Shown: positions 17,044 to 25,712, counted from the stretch's first letter. The stretch is DNA of 45,695 bases from Candidatus Aminicenantota bacterium (GCA_016934745.1 JAFGSF010000051.1:1-45695), one strand, 5' to 3'. Notes: generated by a model not told the origin, from the letters alone. Translations and numbers: made by a program.

Positions 17044-19776
17044 ATGCGCTCTAGACAATTCTTGATTTGCTTGTGTTTTTTGATGCTGATTACCGCACTG
17101 GCCCCGACACTGACGGGATATTCCGTTGATCCCCGCTTTCAGAACATTTCCATTGAAGACGGTTTGTCCCAAAACACGATTACCTGCATGCTCCAGGATC
17201 GGAATCATTTCATGTGGTTCGGCAGTGAAGATGGGCTGAACCGTTATGACGGCTGCAGTTTCAAAACTTACCGACACAGCCGTCGCCATGACGAAGGGCT
17301 GAGTCACGAGCGGATCAGCTGCCTGTGGGGGGACAGCGAGGGCACGCTCTGGATCGGCACGCTCGGCGGCGGCCTCGACCGTTTTGATCCCGTTCTTGAA
17401 CAATTCATCCATTATCGTTACGATGTCCGCAATGAGCGCAGTCTGAGCAATAATTCGATCCGGGCTATCCTGCCTGACGGCCAGGGCAAGCTCTGGATTG
17501 GGACCGAAAACGGCTTGAACCTTTTTAATCCGAAGAATGGAACAGCTCTTCGTATCCCCCATTTCCAGATGAAAGCCAATATCGACAGCCCCTGTTCCAT
17601 CCTCTGCCTGCACCAGGACCGGGCCGGTATTCTGTGGGTCGGCACCCGCGACGGGCTCCATCGCTACGATCCGGCCAGCGGTCAGTGCCAGTTCCTGAAT
17701 GGTAGCGGTTCAACCGTTGCCCATATGACCCGGAGCAGCAAACAGATCAACACGATCTTTGAAGACGAAGCGGAGAACATCTGGCTGGGAACCGAGACCG
17801 GATTGGTCCGTTTTGACAGGAGTGACGCAAGCTTCCATGTCAAGACAGGTGCAGGAACGGCGACGCTTCCCCATCTTTATCGCAGCCGCATACTGAGCAT
17901 GATTCGTGATGACCGCGGCGGCGTCTGGATCGCCTGTGAAGCGGGAATTTATTTTTTTCCGCATCCGGGACAGCTGGCTGTTTATTTCCGCGCCGGCGCC
18001 ATACCGAGGCGCCTGCTCAAGGACTGCTTCACCATTTCGCTGTATCAGGACCCGGAAGGCGTTCTCTGGGCCGGGACGTTGAGCGGCATTTATAAATATG
18101 ACCTGCATACGCGGCAATTCTCGTTGTGCGGGCCGGAGCTGATCGAAAGGGAGAAGGCTGATTTCCGTTTCCCGGTTTCCTCGGTCTGCAAGGACCGCCG
18201 CAACTGGCTGTGGATCGGAACCTACAAGAACGGCTTGTTCGGACTCAATCGCAGTTCCGATGAAAGAAAAATCTTCACCGTGTTGCCCGGCAATCCTCAG
18301 AACCTGAAGGAAACGCTCATTCAGGCGCTGCATATCGATCATGAACAAACACTTTGGATCGGGACGCACAGCGGCCTTCATCGATACGATATCAATAAGG
18401 ACCATTTTATCGGTTATTACCATGATGGCAAAAATGGAAGCGGTCTCAGTCACAACTCGATTATGGTCGTTTTCGAGGATCGTTCACAGCGACTTTGGGT
18501 CGGGACCGAGGACGGGCTTAATTTTTTCTTCCGCGACCGGGGGAGTTTCCAGGTTTATCGGAACGATCTGCCGGCGGTGCCGCTGATCGGACGCAACCTG
18601 ATCACCTCAATTTATCAGGACGGGAAGGGTTTGCTGTGGATTGGTGCGTACGGGGGGGGGCTCTCCCTTTTCGATCCTGAAAAAGGCCAGTTTGTCCGGA
18701 ACTACTGCCGGCACGACGGTGACCTCAACGGTTTGAACAGCAACTACATCTATTGTCTCTTGGAAGACAGCCGCGGCCGTTTCTGGATCGGTACCAACAG
18801 CGGTGGTTTAAACCTTTTCGACCGCGAGAGGGGAACATTCAGCCATGTGACCGTAGAAGAAGGCCTGCCAAATAATTCCATCCTGGGGATGCTCGAGGAT
18901 AAGAGCGGCAGCTTGTGGTTGAGTACCAATCGCGGGCTCTGTCGCTATGACCCGCAACGAAAATTATTCCGCAACTATACCGCCCGCGACGGCTTGCAAG
19001 CCAACGAGTTCATGCCCATGGTTTACTACAAGGGTGCAGACGGTGAACTGTTATTCGGCGGTCCCAACGGACTGAATTGTTTTTATGCGGAAGACATCAA
19101 GGATAACACCTATGTGCCGCCTGTGGTGATAACCCACGTCGATATTTTCAACCGCCTCCTGACCTTGTCGGGTGAATTGAAGCGCATGAGAACACTCGAG
19201 CTTGGCCATAAGGATTCAATCATTTCGTTTACCTTTGCCGCCCTTTCTTATGCCGACCCGCGACGCAATCAGTATGCCTACAAGATTGAAGGACTGAACG
19301 AAGACTGGATTCATATCGGCAACCGCCATGAAGTCACGATCAGCAACTTGAAACCTGGAAACTATATTTTCCGGGTCAAGGGTTCAAACAACCACGGACT
19401 TTGGAATCAACAGGGCACGGCGTTGGTCCTGACCATGCGTCCACCCTGGTGGCAGACCTGGTGGTTCCGCGTGCCGGTTTTCTTTACGCTGCTCTTTGTT
19501 TTCATTCAATGGAACCGTTCACGCACCGAACGCCTGGCTGCGCGCATCCGCACCGAAGCGTCCATGGAACAGTATTTAAACAAATACGACATTTCCCAAC
19601 GCGAGAAGGAGATCGTTTTGCTGCTACTGAAAGGCAAGAGCAATAAAGAGATCGAGGATGCCCTGTTCATCGCCATGGGCACGGTGAAGAACCATATCTA
19701 CAGCATTTACCAAAAACTCGGCGTCAAGAACCGCGCCCAGCTGCTGACCATGTTCAAGAACCTGCAGGTGAAATGA
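17044..19776 (+). CDS. Membrane two-component-type propeller sensor fused to LuxR HTH (910 aa)
   Basis: A signal peptide or anchor (MRSRQFLICLCFLML) is followed by about 14 Reg_prop repeats of the form WIGT..GL.R.D, enough for two seven-bladed propellers (residues about 30-690). Then come a Y_Y_Y domain (ending in FRVKGSNNHGLWN, about 720-800), one transmembrane helix (WWFRVPVFFTLLFVFIQW, about 805-825) and a C-terminal LuxR/GerE HTH (YDISQREKEIVLLLLKGKSN...GTVKNHIYSIY). The histidine kinase and receiver domains usual in propeller hybrids are absent, so ligand sensing in the periplasm appears to be linked directly to DNA binding at the inner membrane face. Targets are unknown; the flanking glycan genes are candidates. 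A run of nine G lies in blade 11 (18652-18660). Confidence 0.85.
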   Translation: MRSRQFLICLCFLMLITALAPTLTGYSVDPRFQNISIEDGLSQNTITCMLQDRNHFMWFGSEDGLNRYDGCSFKTYRHSRRHDEGLSHERISCLWGDSEGTLWIGTLGGGLDRFDPVLEQFIHYRYDVRNERSLSNNSIRAILPDGQGKLWIGTENGLNLFNPKNGTALRIPHFQMKANIDSPCSILCLHQDRAGILWVGTRDGLHRYDPASGQCQFLNGSGSTVAHMTRSSKQINTIFEDEAENIWLGTETGLVRFDRSDASFHVKTGAGTATLPHLYRSRILSMIRDDRGGVWIACEAGIYFFPHPGQLAVYFRAGAIPRRLLKDCFTISLYQDPEGVLWAGTLSGIYKYDLHTRQFSLCGPELIEREKADFRFPVSSVCKDRRNWLWIGTYKNGLFGLNRSSDERKIFTVLPGNPQNLKETLIQALHIDHEQTLWIGTHSGLHRYDINKDHFIGYYHDGKNGSGLSHNSIMVVFEDRSQRLWVGTEDGLNFFFRDRGSFQVYRNDLPAVPLIGRNLITSIYQDGKGLLWIGAYGGGLSLFDPEKGQFVRNYCRHDGDLNGLNSNYIYCLLEDSRGRFWIGTNSGGLNLFDRERGTFSHVTVEEGLPNNSILGMLEDKSGSLWLSTNRGLCRYDPQRKLFRNYTARDGLQANEFMPMVYYKGADGELLFGGPNGLNCFYAEDIKDNTYVPPVVITHVDIFNRLLTLSGELKRMRTLELGHKDSIISFTFAALSYADPRRNQYAYKIEGLNEDWIHIGNRHEVTISNLKPGNYIFRVKGSNNHGLWNQQGTALVLTMRPPWWQTWWFRVPVFFTLLFVFIQWNRSRTERLAARIRTEASMEQYLNKYDISQREKEIVLLLLKGKSNKEIEDALFIAMGTVKNHIYSIYQKLGVKNRAQLLTMFKNLQVK

Positions 19777-19806
19777 TTTTTAAAAATATTTTCCTGTAAG
19801 GGCGAT

Positions 19807-20487
19807 TCAGCCGTCGCCATAAGGCTGGTCGTTGAGTCGGCGCGAGGTCCGGTTTTTTCTTGCCCCCCACGTCCAACCCCAATTGCCGGCCAGTTTGTAA
19901 AACCAGTAGGGCATCATGGCTTTGCCCATGAGTTGGATGACCGCAGCCGGAATTTCTTCACCGGCAGCCAGATAAGCGGCGGCTTGGGCCATGGCCTTGA
20001 CCTGGTGGCGGACCAACCCGCCGCCCTGATCCAGTTTGCGTTTGCCGATAGCGCCCCCCATGCCCATGGCCAGGCAGCCCAGGAAATGAAAGCCGGCCTG
20101 CTCGGCAAAAATACGAGTGATGTCCCTGGCCGGGTTGCAGTGAACGGTTTCCGGGAACCCGCAGTTGACGATGGCGGTGAGAGACTGGTCGGGTGTGGTG
20201 TGGCGCCCCTGGCGGCGTTCGGCGATCCGCCTCAACAGGTCGATGAGCGGGGCGGGGAGTTGGTCGACGTACAGGGGAAAAGACAAGACCAGCAGGGAAC
20301 ACGCCCCGACGGCGACCAGCAGTGCGGTCATTTTTTTCTCGTTGGCCAGGGCCGGGTAGAGCAGCAGTTTTTTTGTCGCCATGCGGTGCTTCTCGAGCAG
20401 GGACAACAGATGGCTGCCCAGGGCGTCGGATACGCTGGCCGTGCCGCGCGGGCTGCCGACCAGGAGCAGCACTTTTTTTTCGTTCAT
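19807..20487 (-). CDS. Flavodoxin-like NAD(P)H-dependent FMN reductase family protein (226 aa)
   Basis: The N-terminus KKVLLLVGSPRGTASVSDALG is a flavodoxin-fold phosphate-binding loop, and SFPLYVDQLPAPLIDLL near residue 70 matches the second flavin-contacting loop of the FMN reductase group. The C-terminal about 90 residues are less recognisable and contain GMGGAIGK and a Trp-rich end (NWGWTWGARK). It would be a cytoplasmic flavoprotein; substrate unknown. It overlaps the upstream flavoprotein gene by 4 bases (20484-20487), so the two are likely translated together and may act as a pair. Confidence 0.7.
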   Translation of the reverse strand: MNEKKVLLLVGSPRGTASVSDALGSHLLSLLEKHRMATKKLLLYPALANEKKMTALLVAVGACSLLVLSFPLYVDQLPAPLIDLLRRIAERRQGRHTTPDQSLTAIVNCGFPETVHCNPARDITRIFAEQAGFHFLGCLAMGMGGAIGKRKLDQGGGLVRHQVKAMAQAAAYLAAGEEIPAAVIQLMGKAMMPYWFYKLAGNWGWTWGARKNRTSRRLNDQPYGDG

Positions 20488-21068
20488 GGCATTGCCTCCG
20501 CAAACAGGGGCTCGGTGCTCAGTTTTTTTTCGATGTCCGCCAGGGATATGTCGCCGCTGAACACCAGAGTCGTGGCTTCAATAGCGCCCATGTTCAAGGC
20601 GTTGCGCTGGACCAGGAGGCGAAAATTGTTTTCGCTGTCTGCGTCTTCATGTCTTTGCGTACCGACGGCCAGTAGCCGGCGGGAACGTGGATAACGCTGC
20701 GGGTGGTGTGTTTCGCCGCGGACCTTTATGAAGAAGGGCAGCAATATGGGGAGGATGCGATCAAGGGTTTTTTTTAACTCGGGCGCGTAGCCGCCGAAAG
20801 TGATGGGCGTCAGCAAGGAAATCAGGCTGGATTCAGACCAGGCGCGCAGGATCTGCTCCTGGCTGTCATTCCGGATCCTGCACATCCCCGGAGTCTTGAT
20901 CCAGCATGAGAAGCACCCTAGGCAAGGCTTGATGTCCATTCCAGCCAGTGCGAAGGCCTTGGCCTGCCAGTTTCTGGCTTTCAGTGCCGCCATAACCGCG
21001 GCGGCGGCCCGGTTGCTAAGCGGGTCCTGCCCTGCTGCCGGCGATCCCTTTAAAAATACTGCCTTCAT
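20484..21068 (-). CDS. Iron-sulfur flavoprotein-like NAD(P)H reductase (194 aa)
   Basis: The protein starts with KAVFLKGSPA, a flavodoxin-type FMN loop, and residues about 49-62 read CLGCFSCWIKTPGMC, the compact C-x2-C-x2-C-x7-C motif of the iron-sulfur flavoprotein (Isf) and related multimeric flavodoxin families. LLTPITFGGYAPELKKTLDR follows as the second flavin loop. It probably moves electrons between NAD(P)H or ferredoxin and an unknown acceptor in the cytoplasm. The ATG at 21068 has GAGGT 9 bases upstream. It is co-transcribed with the second flavoprotein at 19807-20487. Confidence 0.75.
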   Translation of the reverse strand: MKAVFLKGSPAAGQDPLSNRAAAAVMAALKARNWQAKAFALAGMDIKPCLGCFSCWIKTPGMCRIRNDSQEQILRAWSESSLISLLTPITFGGYAPELKKTLDRILPILLPFFIKVRGETHHPQRYPRSRRLLAVGTQRHEDADSENNFRLLVQRNALNMGAIEATTLVFSGDISLADIEKKLSTEPLFAEAMP

Positions 21069-21097
21069 GGTTCATTACCTCGATGATTGCATTCCGC

Positions 21098-21126
21098 ATT
21101 ATTCTCTCTTTGGTTTTTTTTTTCAA
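21098..21126 (-). promoter_or_regulatory. Promoter of the flavoprotein pair
   Basis: On the minus strand TTGAAA (21126-21121), 17 bases, AATAAT (21103-21098). The -35 and -10 boxes each match consensus at 5 of 6 positions. The spacer contains most of a run of ten A. The start codon at 21068 is about 30 bases downstream and has a Shine-Dalgarno, so this transcript has a normal leader. Confidence 0.5.
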
Positions 21127-21169
21127 GTTCAAAAATACTGATTTTTAAGCTAAATGCTCAATTTGTGCG

Positions 21170-21175
21170 TATAAT
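21170..21175 (+). promoter_or_regulatory. -10 box of the M3 peptidase promoter
   Basis: A perfect TATAAT at 21170-21175 precedes the peptidase start by 33 bases. No good -35 is visible, although a TG dinucleotide near the extended -10 position may compensate. It lies back-to-back with the promoter of the flavoprotein pair. Confidence 0.4.
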
Positions 21176-21208
21176 TACTGAAACCAGCCAATAAAGGAGG
21201 ATACCACC

Positions 21209-23305
21209 TTGCCTAAAAAAAACATTTTCGTCATTTTCATGCCGGTCTTGTTGCTGATGGCCCTATGCCTGTCCCTGGCGGCCCAGGACAATCCGTTTTT
21301 GACTCCAAACCAAACGCCGTTTGGCGCCCCGCCCTTCGATCGCATCCAGATCGGCCATTATCTGCCGGCGGTGCAGGAAGGGATCAAGCGCCAGCAGGCG
21401 GAAATCGACGCCATCGTCGCTAATCCCAAGGCCGCTACTTTTAAAAATACCATTGTGGCCCTGGACATGTCGGGACAGCTCCTGGGTGATGTGACCGCGG
21501 TTTTTTATTCGCTGTTGGGAGCCGTCACCAGCCCAGCAATGCAGGACCTGGCCAACGAACTTTCACCGCTGCTATCCGCCCACAATGACAACATCGCGCT
21601 TAATGGGAAACTCTTTGCCCGGGTGAAGGCCGTCTACGATAAACGGGCTCGGTTGAAATTTTCCGGCGTGCAGCTTTATTTGCTGGAAAATACGTACCGC
21701 GGCTTCCTGCGCAGCGGCGCACTGCTCGATAATACGCAGAAGGAGCGCCTGCGGGAAATCAACCGTGAGCACTCCCTGCTGACGCTGAAGTTTGACGACA
21801 ACCTGCTGTCAGAAACCAATAGCTCGTATATCGTGATTGACAACCAGGCCGCCCTCGCCGGATTGCCGGAAAGCGTTGTGGCCATGGGCGAGGTAACGGC
21901 CAAGGCCATGAACATGGCCGGAAAATGGGTCTTCACTACGCAACGGCCCAGTTGGACGCCTTTCCTGCAATACGCCGAAAATAGGTCCCTGCGTGAAGCC
22001 TTATATCGGGCCTATTGGATGCGCGGCGACCGTGACAATGGCAGGGACAACAAGGGCGTCTTGCAGAAGATTTTGACCTACCGCGAGGAGCGTTACCGCA
22101 TGCTGGGTTATAAGACTCCGGCCCAATTTTACCTGGAACCGCGCATGGCCAAGAGCCCCGAAGCTGTTCACGATTTCCTGATGCGCTTGTGGAGTCCGGC
22201 CCTGGAACGGGCCAAGGCTGAACTGGCCGAGATGCAGAAGATCATCGATGCCGAGCAGGGCGGTTTCAGGCTGGCGCCGGAGGATTGGTGGTACTATGCC
22301 GAGAAACTGCGCAAGGCCAAGTATGATCTGGACGATTCTGAGCTGCGCCCCTATTTCAAGCTGGAAAATGTCCAGCAAGGCGTCTTTATCCTGGCCGAAA
22401 AACTATACGGCCTGAAATTCGTTGAGCGCAATGATATTCCCATTTATCATCCCGAAGTGAAGGTGTTCGAGGTCCACGAAGGATCTGGTCCTTTGCTGGG
22501 TATTCTTTACATGGATTTCTTTCCCCGTGACTCCAAGCAAGGCGGCGCCTGGTCGGGCGCCTTCCGCACCTCCTTCTACCAGAACGGCACGCGGGTCATC
22601 CCGTTTTCGACACTGGTATGCAACTTCACCAAGCCCACGCCCGGCATGCCGTCGCTGCTCAGCATCGACGAAGTTTCCACGTTGTTCCATGAATTCGGCC
22701 ATTCCCTGGACACCCTGTTTACCGATAGCCCCTACCGTTCCAACTTCGCTCCCCAGGATTCGGTGGAGCTGCCTTCACAGATCATGGAGCATTGGGTACT
22801 GGAACCCGACATGCTGAAGCTCTATGCCAATCACTACCAGACCGGCGAGGTCATTCCCGCCGTCCTGGTCGATAAGCTCAAAAAAAGCAGCCTCTTTAAC
22901 CAGGGCTTTGAAACGGTCGAATACCTGGCCGCCTGTTTCCTGGACATGGCCTGGCATTCGCTGGAAAATGCCGCCAACGTGAATGTGACCCGTTTCGAGG
23001 ACAAGATCATGGCTTCCATCGGTCTGATCCCCGAGATTCTTCCCCGCTACCGCTCTACGTATTTTGCCCATATCCACGGGGGTTATGAGGCGGGCTATTA
23101 CAGCTATATCTGGTCGGGAGTTTTGGATGCCGATGCCTTCGAGGCTTTCAAGGAAACGTCGCTGTTTGACAAGAAAACCGCCGCCTCATTCCGCCAGAAC
23201 GTTCTGGCCAAGCTGGGCACCGAGGACGCCATGACGCTCTACAAGCGTTTCCGCGGCCGCGAGCCCAAGGTCGAACCGCTGTTGAAAAAACGCGGGCTTT
23301 TATAG
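21209..23305 (+). CDS. dcp: M3-family metallopeptidase, peptidyl-dipeptidase Dcp-like, exported (698 aa)
   Basis: The zinc site HEFGH is at residues 494-498 within FHEFGHSLDTLF, the M3 (thimet oligopeptidase/Dcp) signature. The N-terminal helical region (DRIQIGHYLPAVQEGI, TVAxF and ELSPLLSAHND segments) matches the Dcp branch. A signal peptide precedes it (MPKKNIFVIFMPVLLLMALC, cleavage near SLAAQ), so the enzyme should act on short peptides outside the inner membrane. The length is normal for the family. The start is a TTG at 21209, supported by a strong AAAGGAGG 8 bases upstream. The gene stands alone and ends at a clear intrinsic terminator (23329-23360). Confidence 0.9.
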   Translation: MPKKNIFVIFMPVLLLMALCLSLAAQDNPFLTPNQTPFGAPPFDRIQIGHYLPAVQEGIKRQQAEIDAIVANPKAATFKNTIVALDMSGQLLGDVTAVFYSLLGAVTSPAMQDLANELSPLLSAHNDNIALNGKLFARVKAVYDKRARLKFSGVQLYLLENTYRGFLRSGALLDNTQKERLREINREHSLLTLKFDDNLLSETNSSYIVIDNQAALAGLPESVVAMGEVTAKAMNMAGKWVFTTQRPSWTPFLQYAENRSLREALYRAYWMRGDRDNGRDNKGVLQKILTYREERYRMLGYKTPAQFYLEPRMAKSPEAVHDFLMRLWSPALERAKAELAEMQKIIDAEQGGFRLAPEDWWYYAEKLRKAKYDLDDSELRPYFKLENVQQGVFILAEKLYGLKFVERNDIPIYHPEVKVFEVHEGSGPLLGILYMDFFPRDSKQGGAWSGAFRTSFYQNGTRVIPFSTLVCNFTKPTPGMPSLLSIDEVSTLFHEFGHSLDTLFTDSPYRSNFAPQDSVELPSQIMEHWVLEPDMLKLYANHYQTGEVIPAVLVDKLKKSSLFNQGFETVEYLAACFLDMAWHSLENAANVNVTRFEDKIMASIGLIPEILPRYRSTYFAHIHGGYEAGYYSYIWSGVLDADAFEAFKETSLFDKKTAASFRQNVLAKLGTEDAMTLYKRFRGREPKVEPLLKKRGLL

Positions 23306-23328
23306 ACAAAATATTTATTGATTTGGTA

Positions 23329-23360
23329 GGGGTAGCCCCGATGCTACCCCTTTCTTTTTT
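23329..23360 (+). terminator. Intrinsic terminator of the M3 peptidase gene
   Basis: GGGGTAGC (23329-23336), a 6-base loop and GCTACCCC (23343-23350) form a perfect 8-bp stem. It is followed directly by TTTCTTTTTT. It lies 23 bases after the peptidase stop codon. Confidence 0.9.
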
Positions 23361-23412
23361 CCTCAATTTCAATGAGGAAGAGTTGATTCCTTTTTCTGCG
23401 GTGGGTTTCACG

Positions 23413-23441
23413 TTGTTCGATAGCTATGAATGTGTTATTAT
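23413..23441 (+). promoter_or_regulatory. Weak promoter candidate before region B glycosyltransferase
   Basis: TTGTTC (23413-23418), 17 bases, TATTAT (23436-23441). The -35 is poor (3 of 6) and the -10 good (5 of 6). A 36-codon ORF starts 11 bases after the -10 at 23453. Confidence 0.3.
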
Positions 23442-23452
23442 CCCAAATAACC

Positions 23453-23563
23453 ATGCACCGCAAAAAAGTCGTTCAATTCCCCCCTCCCACTGGCCATTTT
23501 CTTGACAAACGAGCCTTGAATGATGCCTGGCGGGATTTTTTTCGTTCCCGTGTGTCGAAATGA
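23453..23563 (+). CDS. Possible 36-aa leader ORF overlapping the GT4 start
   Basis: The ATG at 23453 opens 36 codons ending in a TGA that overlaps the ATG of the GT4 gene at 23560 (ATGA). The peptide is strongly basic (many K and R, about 10 of 36) with a PPP segment, and matches nothing I recognise. The GT4 gene has no visible Shine-Dalgarno, so coupling through this ORF is possible. The proline run and basic residues might act in ribosome stalling, but that is speculation; chance is a real alternative. Confidence 0.25.
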   Translation: MHRKKVVQFPPPTGHFLDKRALNDAWRDFFRSRVSK

Positions 23564-24780
23564 AGATTCTTCTGGCCCACAAGTTCTTTTTTCAGCAAGG
23601 CGGCGCCGAGGTGTTCTTTTTCGAGACCGGCAAAGTCCTGGAGGCTCACGGTCACGATGTGGCGTATTTCTCAACTCGCGATGAGCGGAACAGGGAAAGC
23701 CCCTATGCTCGTTTTTTCGTTTCACCTCCTCAGTATGAGCGGGGAAACTTCGTACGCCGCGCGGCAAGCTTGATTCGGGTCGTCTACTCTCGCGAGGCCA
23801 AGCGCAAGTTCAAGGAGTTGCTGGATTTTTTCAAGCCCGATATTGTCCATATGTTCCATATCTATGTCCACCTTTCCCCGTCCATATTGGATGCCTGTCG
23901 CGAAAGCGGCATTCCGGTGGTGATGTCCTGCAATGATTACAAACACATCTGCCCGAACTACAAGCTCTTCTTCAAAGGCTCCCTCTGCGAGGACTGCCAG
24001 GGAAAAAAGTTTTACCATGCGGTTTTCAATCGTTGTTGCCAGGATTCAATCGCCTATAGCCTGGCCAGTTGCCTGGAAGCTTATGCCCACCGTTTCTGGG
24101 ACAGTTATCGGAAAAATATTCGAACTTTCTTGTTTGCCAGTGAATTCATGGCCCAAAAGACCCAGCAATTTTGGGGCGCAGACACATTCCGCTGGCGTCT
24201 GCTGAGGAATCCTTTCAACAGCGAACGGGCATCGGTGAGCCTGGAGTCCGACGATTATTTCCTTTTCCTGGGGAGGCTGATTGAAGAAAAGGGTGTGAAA
24301 ATTCTTTTAGAGGCGATGCGTTTGCTGCCAGAAAAAAAATTGATCGTTATCGGCGAAGGCCCGCAACGAAAGGAACTGGAAACTCTCAAAAAGAATTACC
24401 AGCTCGATCAGGTGCATTTTATCGGCTCCAAATGGGGCCATGAGCTCGTGGAGTTCCTCAGCCGGGCCAGGTTTATAGCGGTTCCGTCCATCTGGCATGA
24501 AAATCTGCCCTATGTAGTTCTGCAGGCGTTCGCCGCGGGCAAACCGGTGATCGGCAGCGATCGGGGCGGTATCCCTGAGCTTGTGCACCATGGCGAGCAT
24601 GGACTTATCTATCGGGCGGAAGATGCCGAGGCCTTGGCCGCCGGGATCCAGGAATTGTGGGACAACCCGGCCCGAACTTTGGAGATGGGCGCAAGGGCAA
24701 GGCAGTTCGTGGTACGCGAATTTAATCCGGACGTGTTTTATGATGGATTGATGAAAGTGTACGCGGAGGTCCTACCATGA
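23560..24780 (+). CDS. GT4-family glycosyltransferase (406 aa)
   Basis: The N-terminus MKILLAHKFFFQQGGAEVFF shows the GGAE acceptor-side loop of GT4 enzymes, followed by PDIVHMFHIYVHLSPSIL. A Cys-rich insertion (HICPNYKLF..., CEDCQGKKFYH, NRCCQDS; residues about 125-165) is typical of a GT4 subfamily with CxxC pairs that could bind a metal. The donor site reads WHENLPYVVLQAFAAGKPV, followed by GGIPELV. It is a cytoplasmic sugar transferase for the region B glycan. It overlaps the following epimerase by 4 bases (24777-24780). Confidence 0.85.
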   Translation: MKILLAHKFFFQQGGAEVFFFETGKVLEAHGHDVAYFSTRDERNRESPYARFFVSPPQYERGNFVRRAASLIRVVYSREAKRKFKELLDFFKPDIVHMFHIYVHLSPSILDACRESGIPVVMSCNDYKHICPNYKLFFKGSLCEDCQGKKFYHAVFNRCCQDSIAYSLASCLEAYAHRFWDSYRKNIRTFLFASEFMAQKTQQFWGADTFRWRLLRNPFNSERASVSLESDDYFLFLGRLIEEKGVKILLEAMRLLPEKKLIVIGEGPQRKELETLKKNYQLDQVHFIGSKWGHELVEFLSRARFIAVPSIWHENLPYVVLQAFAAGKPVIGSDRGGIPELVHHGEHGLIYRAEDAEALAAGIQELWDNPARTLEMGARARQFVVREFNPDVFYDGLMKVYAEVLP

Positions 24781-25712
24781 AGGCGCTGGTATTTGGTGGC
24801 AATGGTTTTATCGGCTCCCACTTGGTGGAAAGGCTGGCGGGCGCGGGACATGTCGTGCGCGTATATGACCAGGTCTGTCGCAAAAGTACTGCGGCGGGTG
24901 CCGTCGAGCAGATCACGGAGGCCTTCGGCGCCGTGTCTCCCATGCGCCGGGCGCTGGCTGGCGTGGATGTCGTGTATCACCTGGTCAGTTCCACCATGCC
25001 CGGCACGTCTCTCGATCCGACCGCCGATATCGAAGCGAACCTGATAGGCACGGTCCATTTGCTGGAACTGATGAAAGAGATGCCAACCAAGCGCATCGTT
25101 TTCATTTCATCGGGTGGGACCGTTTACGGTGAACCTGAGCATGTGCCGATTTTGGAGGACCATCCCTTGCTGCCGTTGTGCTCCTATGGCGTTGTCAAAG
25201 TTGCGATCGAGCATTACCTGCGGTTGTATCGCAGGCTGCATGGGCTGTCGCCAACGATTTTGAGGCCGGCCAATGCCTATGGTCCCAATCAGAGCCATAT
25301 CGGAGTGCAGGGGTTGATTTCCACCGTGTTGCGCAAGATAAAGGATGGAACCGCGGTGACAATCTGGGGCGACGGATCCGCCGTCCGCGATTATATCCAT
25401 GTTTGTGATCTGGTGGATTTGTGCCTATTGGCTGGTGAATCCGACCAATGTGGGCCCTTCAATGTCGGGAGCGGACAGGGGCACTCGGTCTGCCGCGTAT
25501 TGGACATAATCCGCGAGGTGGTGGGAACCGTACCGGACATCCATTTTGCTCCGGGACGGCCGCTCGATGTCTCTCGCAATATCCTCGACGTGACGCGCGT
25601 ACGGGCCGCATTTGGTTGGAAAGCCGCCATATCTTTGCCCGAGGGTATCCGCGCTTTGTGGCAGTGGATGAATGAGCAGCCTAACGGACTTGAATCTGGC
25701 GGCAGGTCCTAG
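24777..25712 (+). CDS. NAD-dependent sugar epimerase/dehydratase, GalE-like (311 aa)
   Basis: This is an extended short-chain dehydrogenase. The NAD-binding GGNGFIG is at residues 7-13, the catalytic Ser/Thr region reads FISSGGTVYGEP near 110-120, and the Tyr-Lys pair lies in CSYGVVKVAIEHYL (Y-x3-K) near 140. RPANAYGPNQ and DYIHVCDLVDLCLLA complete the UDP-glucose 4-epimerase-like pattern. It should make a nucleotide-sugar donor, such as UDP-galactose, for the glycosyltransferase it is coupled to. Its TAG stop shares the palindrome CTAG (25709-25712) with the TAG stop of the convergent FrhB-type gene. Confidence 0.85.
   Translation: MKALVFGGNGFIGSHLVERLAGAGHVVRVYDQVCRKSTAAGAVEQITEAFGAVSPMRRALAGVDVVYHLVSSTMPGTSLDPTADIEANLIGTVHLLELMKEMPTKRIVFISSGGTVYGEPEHVPILEDHPLLPLCSYGVVKVAIEHYLRLYRRLHGLSPTILRPANAYGPNQSHIGVQGLISTVLRKIKDGTAVTIWGDGSAVRDYIHVCDLVDLCLLAGESDQCGPFNVGSGQGHSVCRVLDIIREVVGTVPDIHFAPGRPLDVSRNILDVTRVRAAFGWKAAISLPEGIRALWQWMNEQPNGLESGGRS

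Noticed and set aside
17710..18453. 247-codon minus-strand ORF inside the propeller sensor gene
   Set aside because: Antisense to Reg_prop repeats; the long open frame follows from repeated codon patterns, and no protein family is recognisable.
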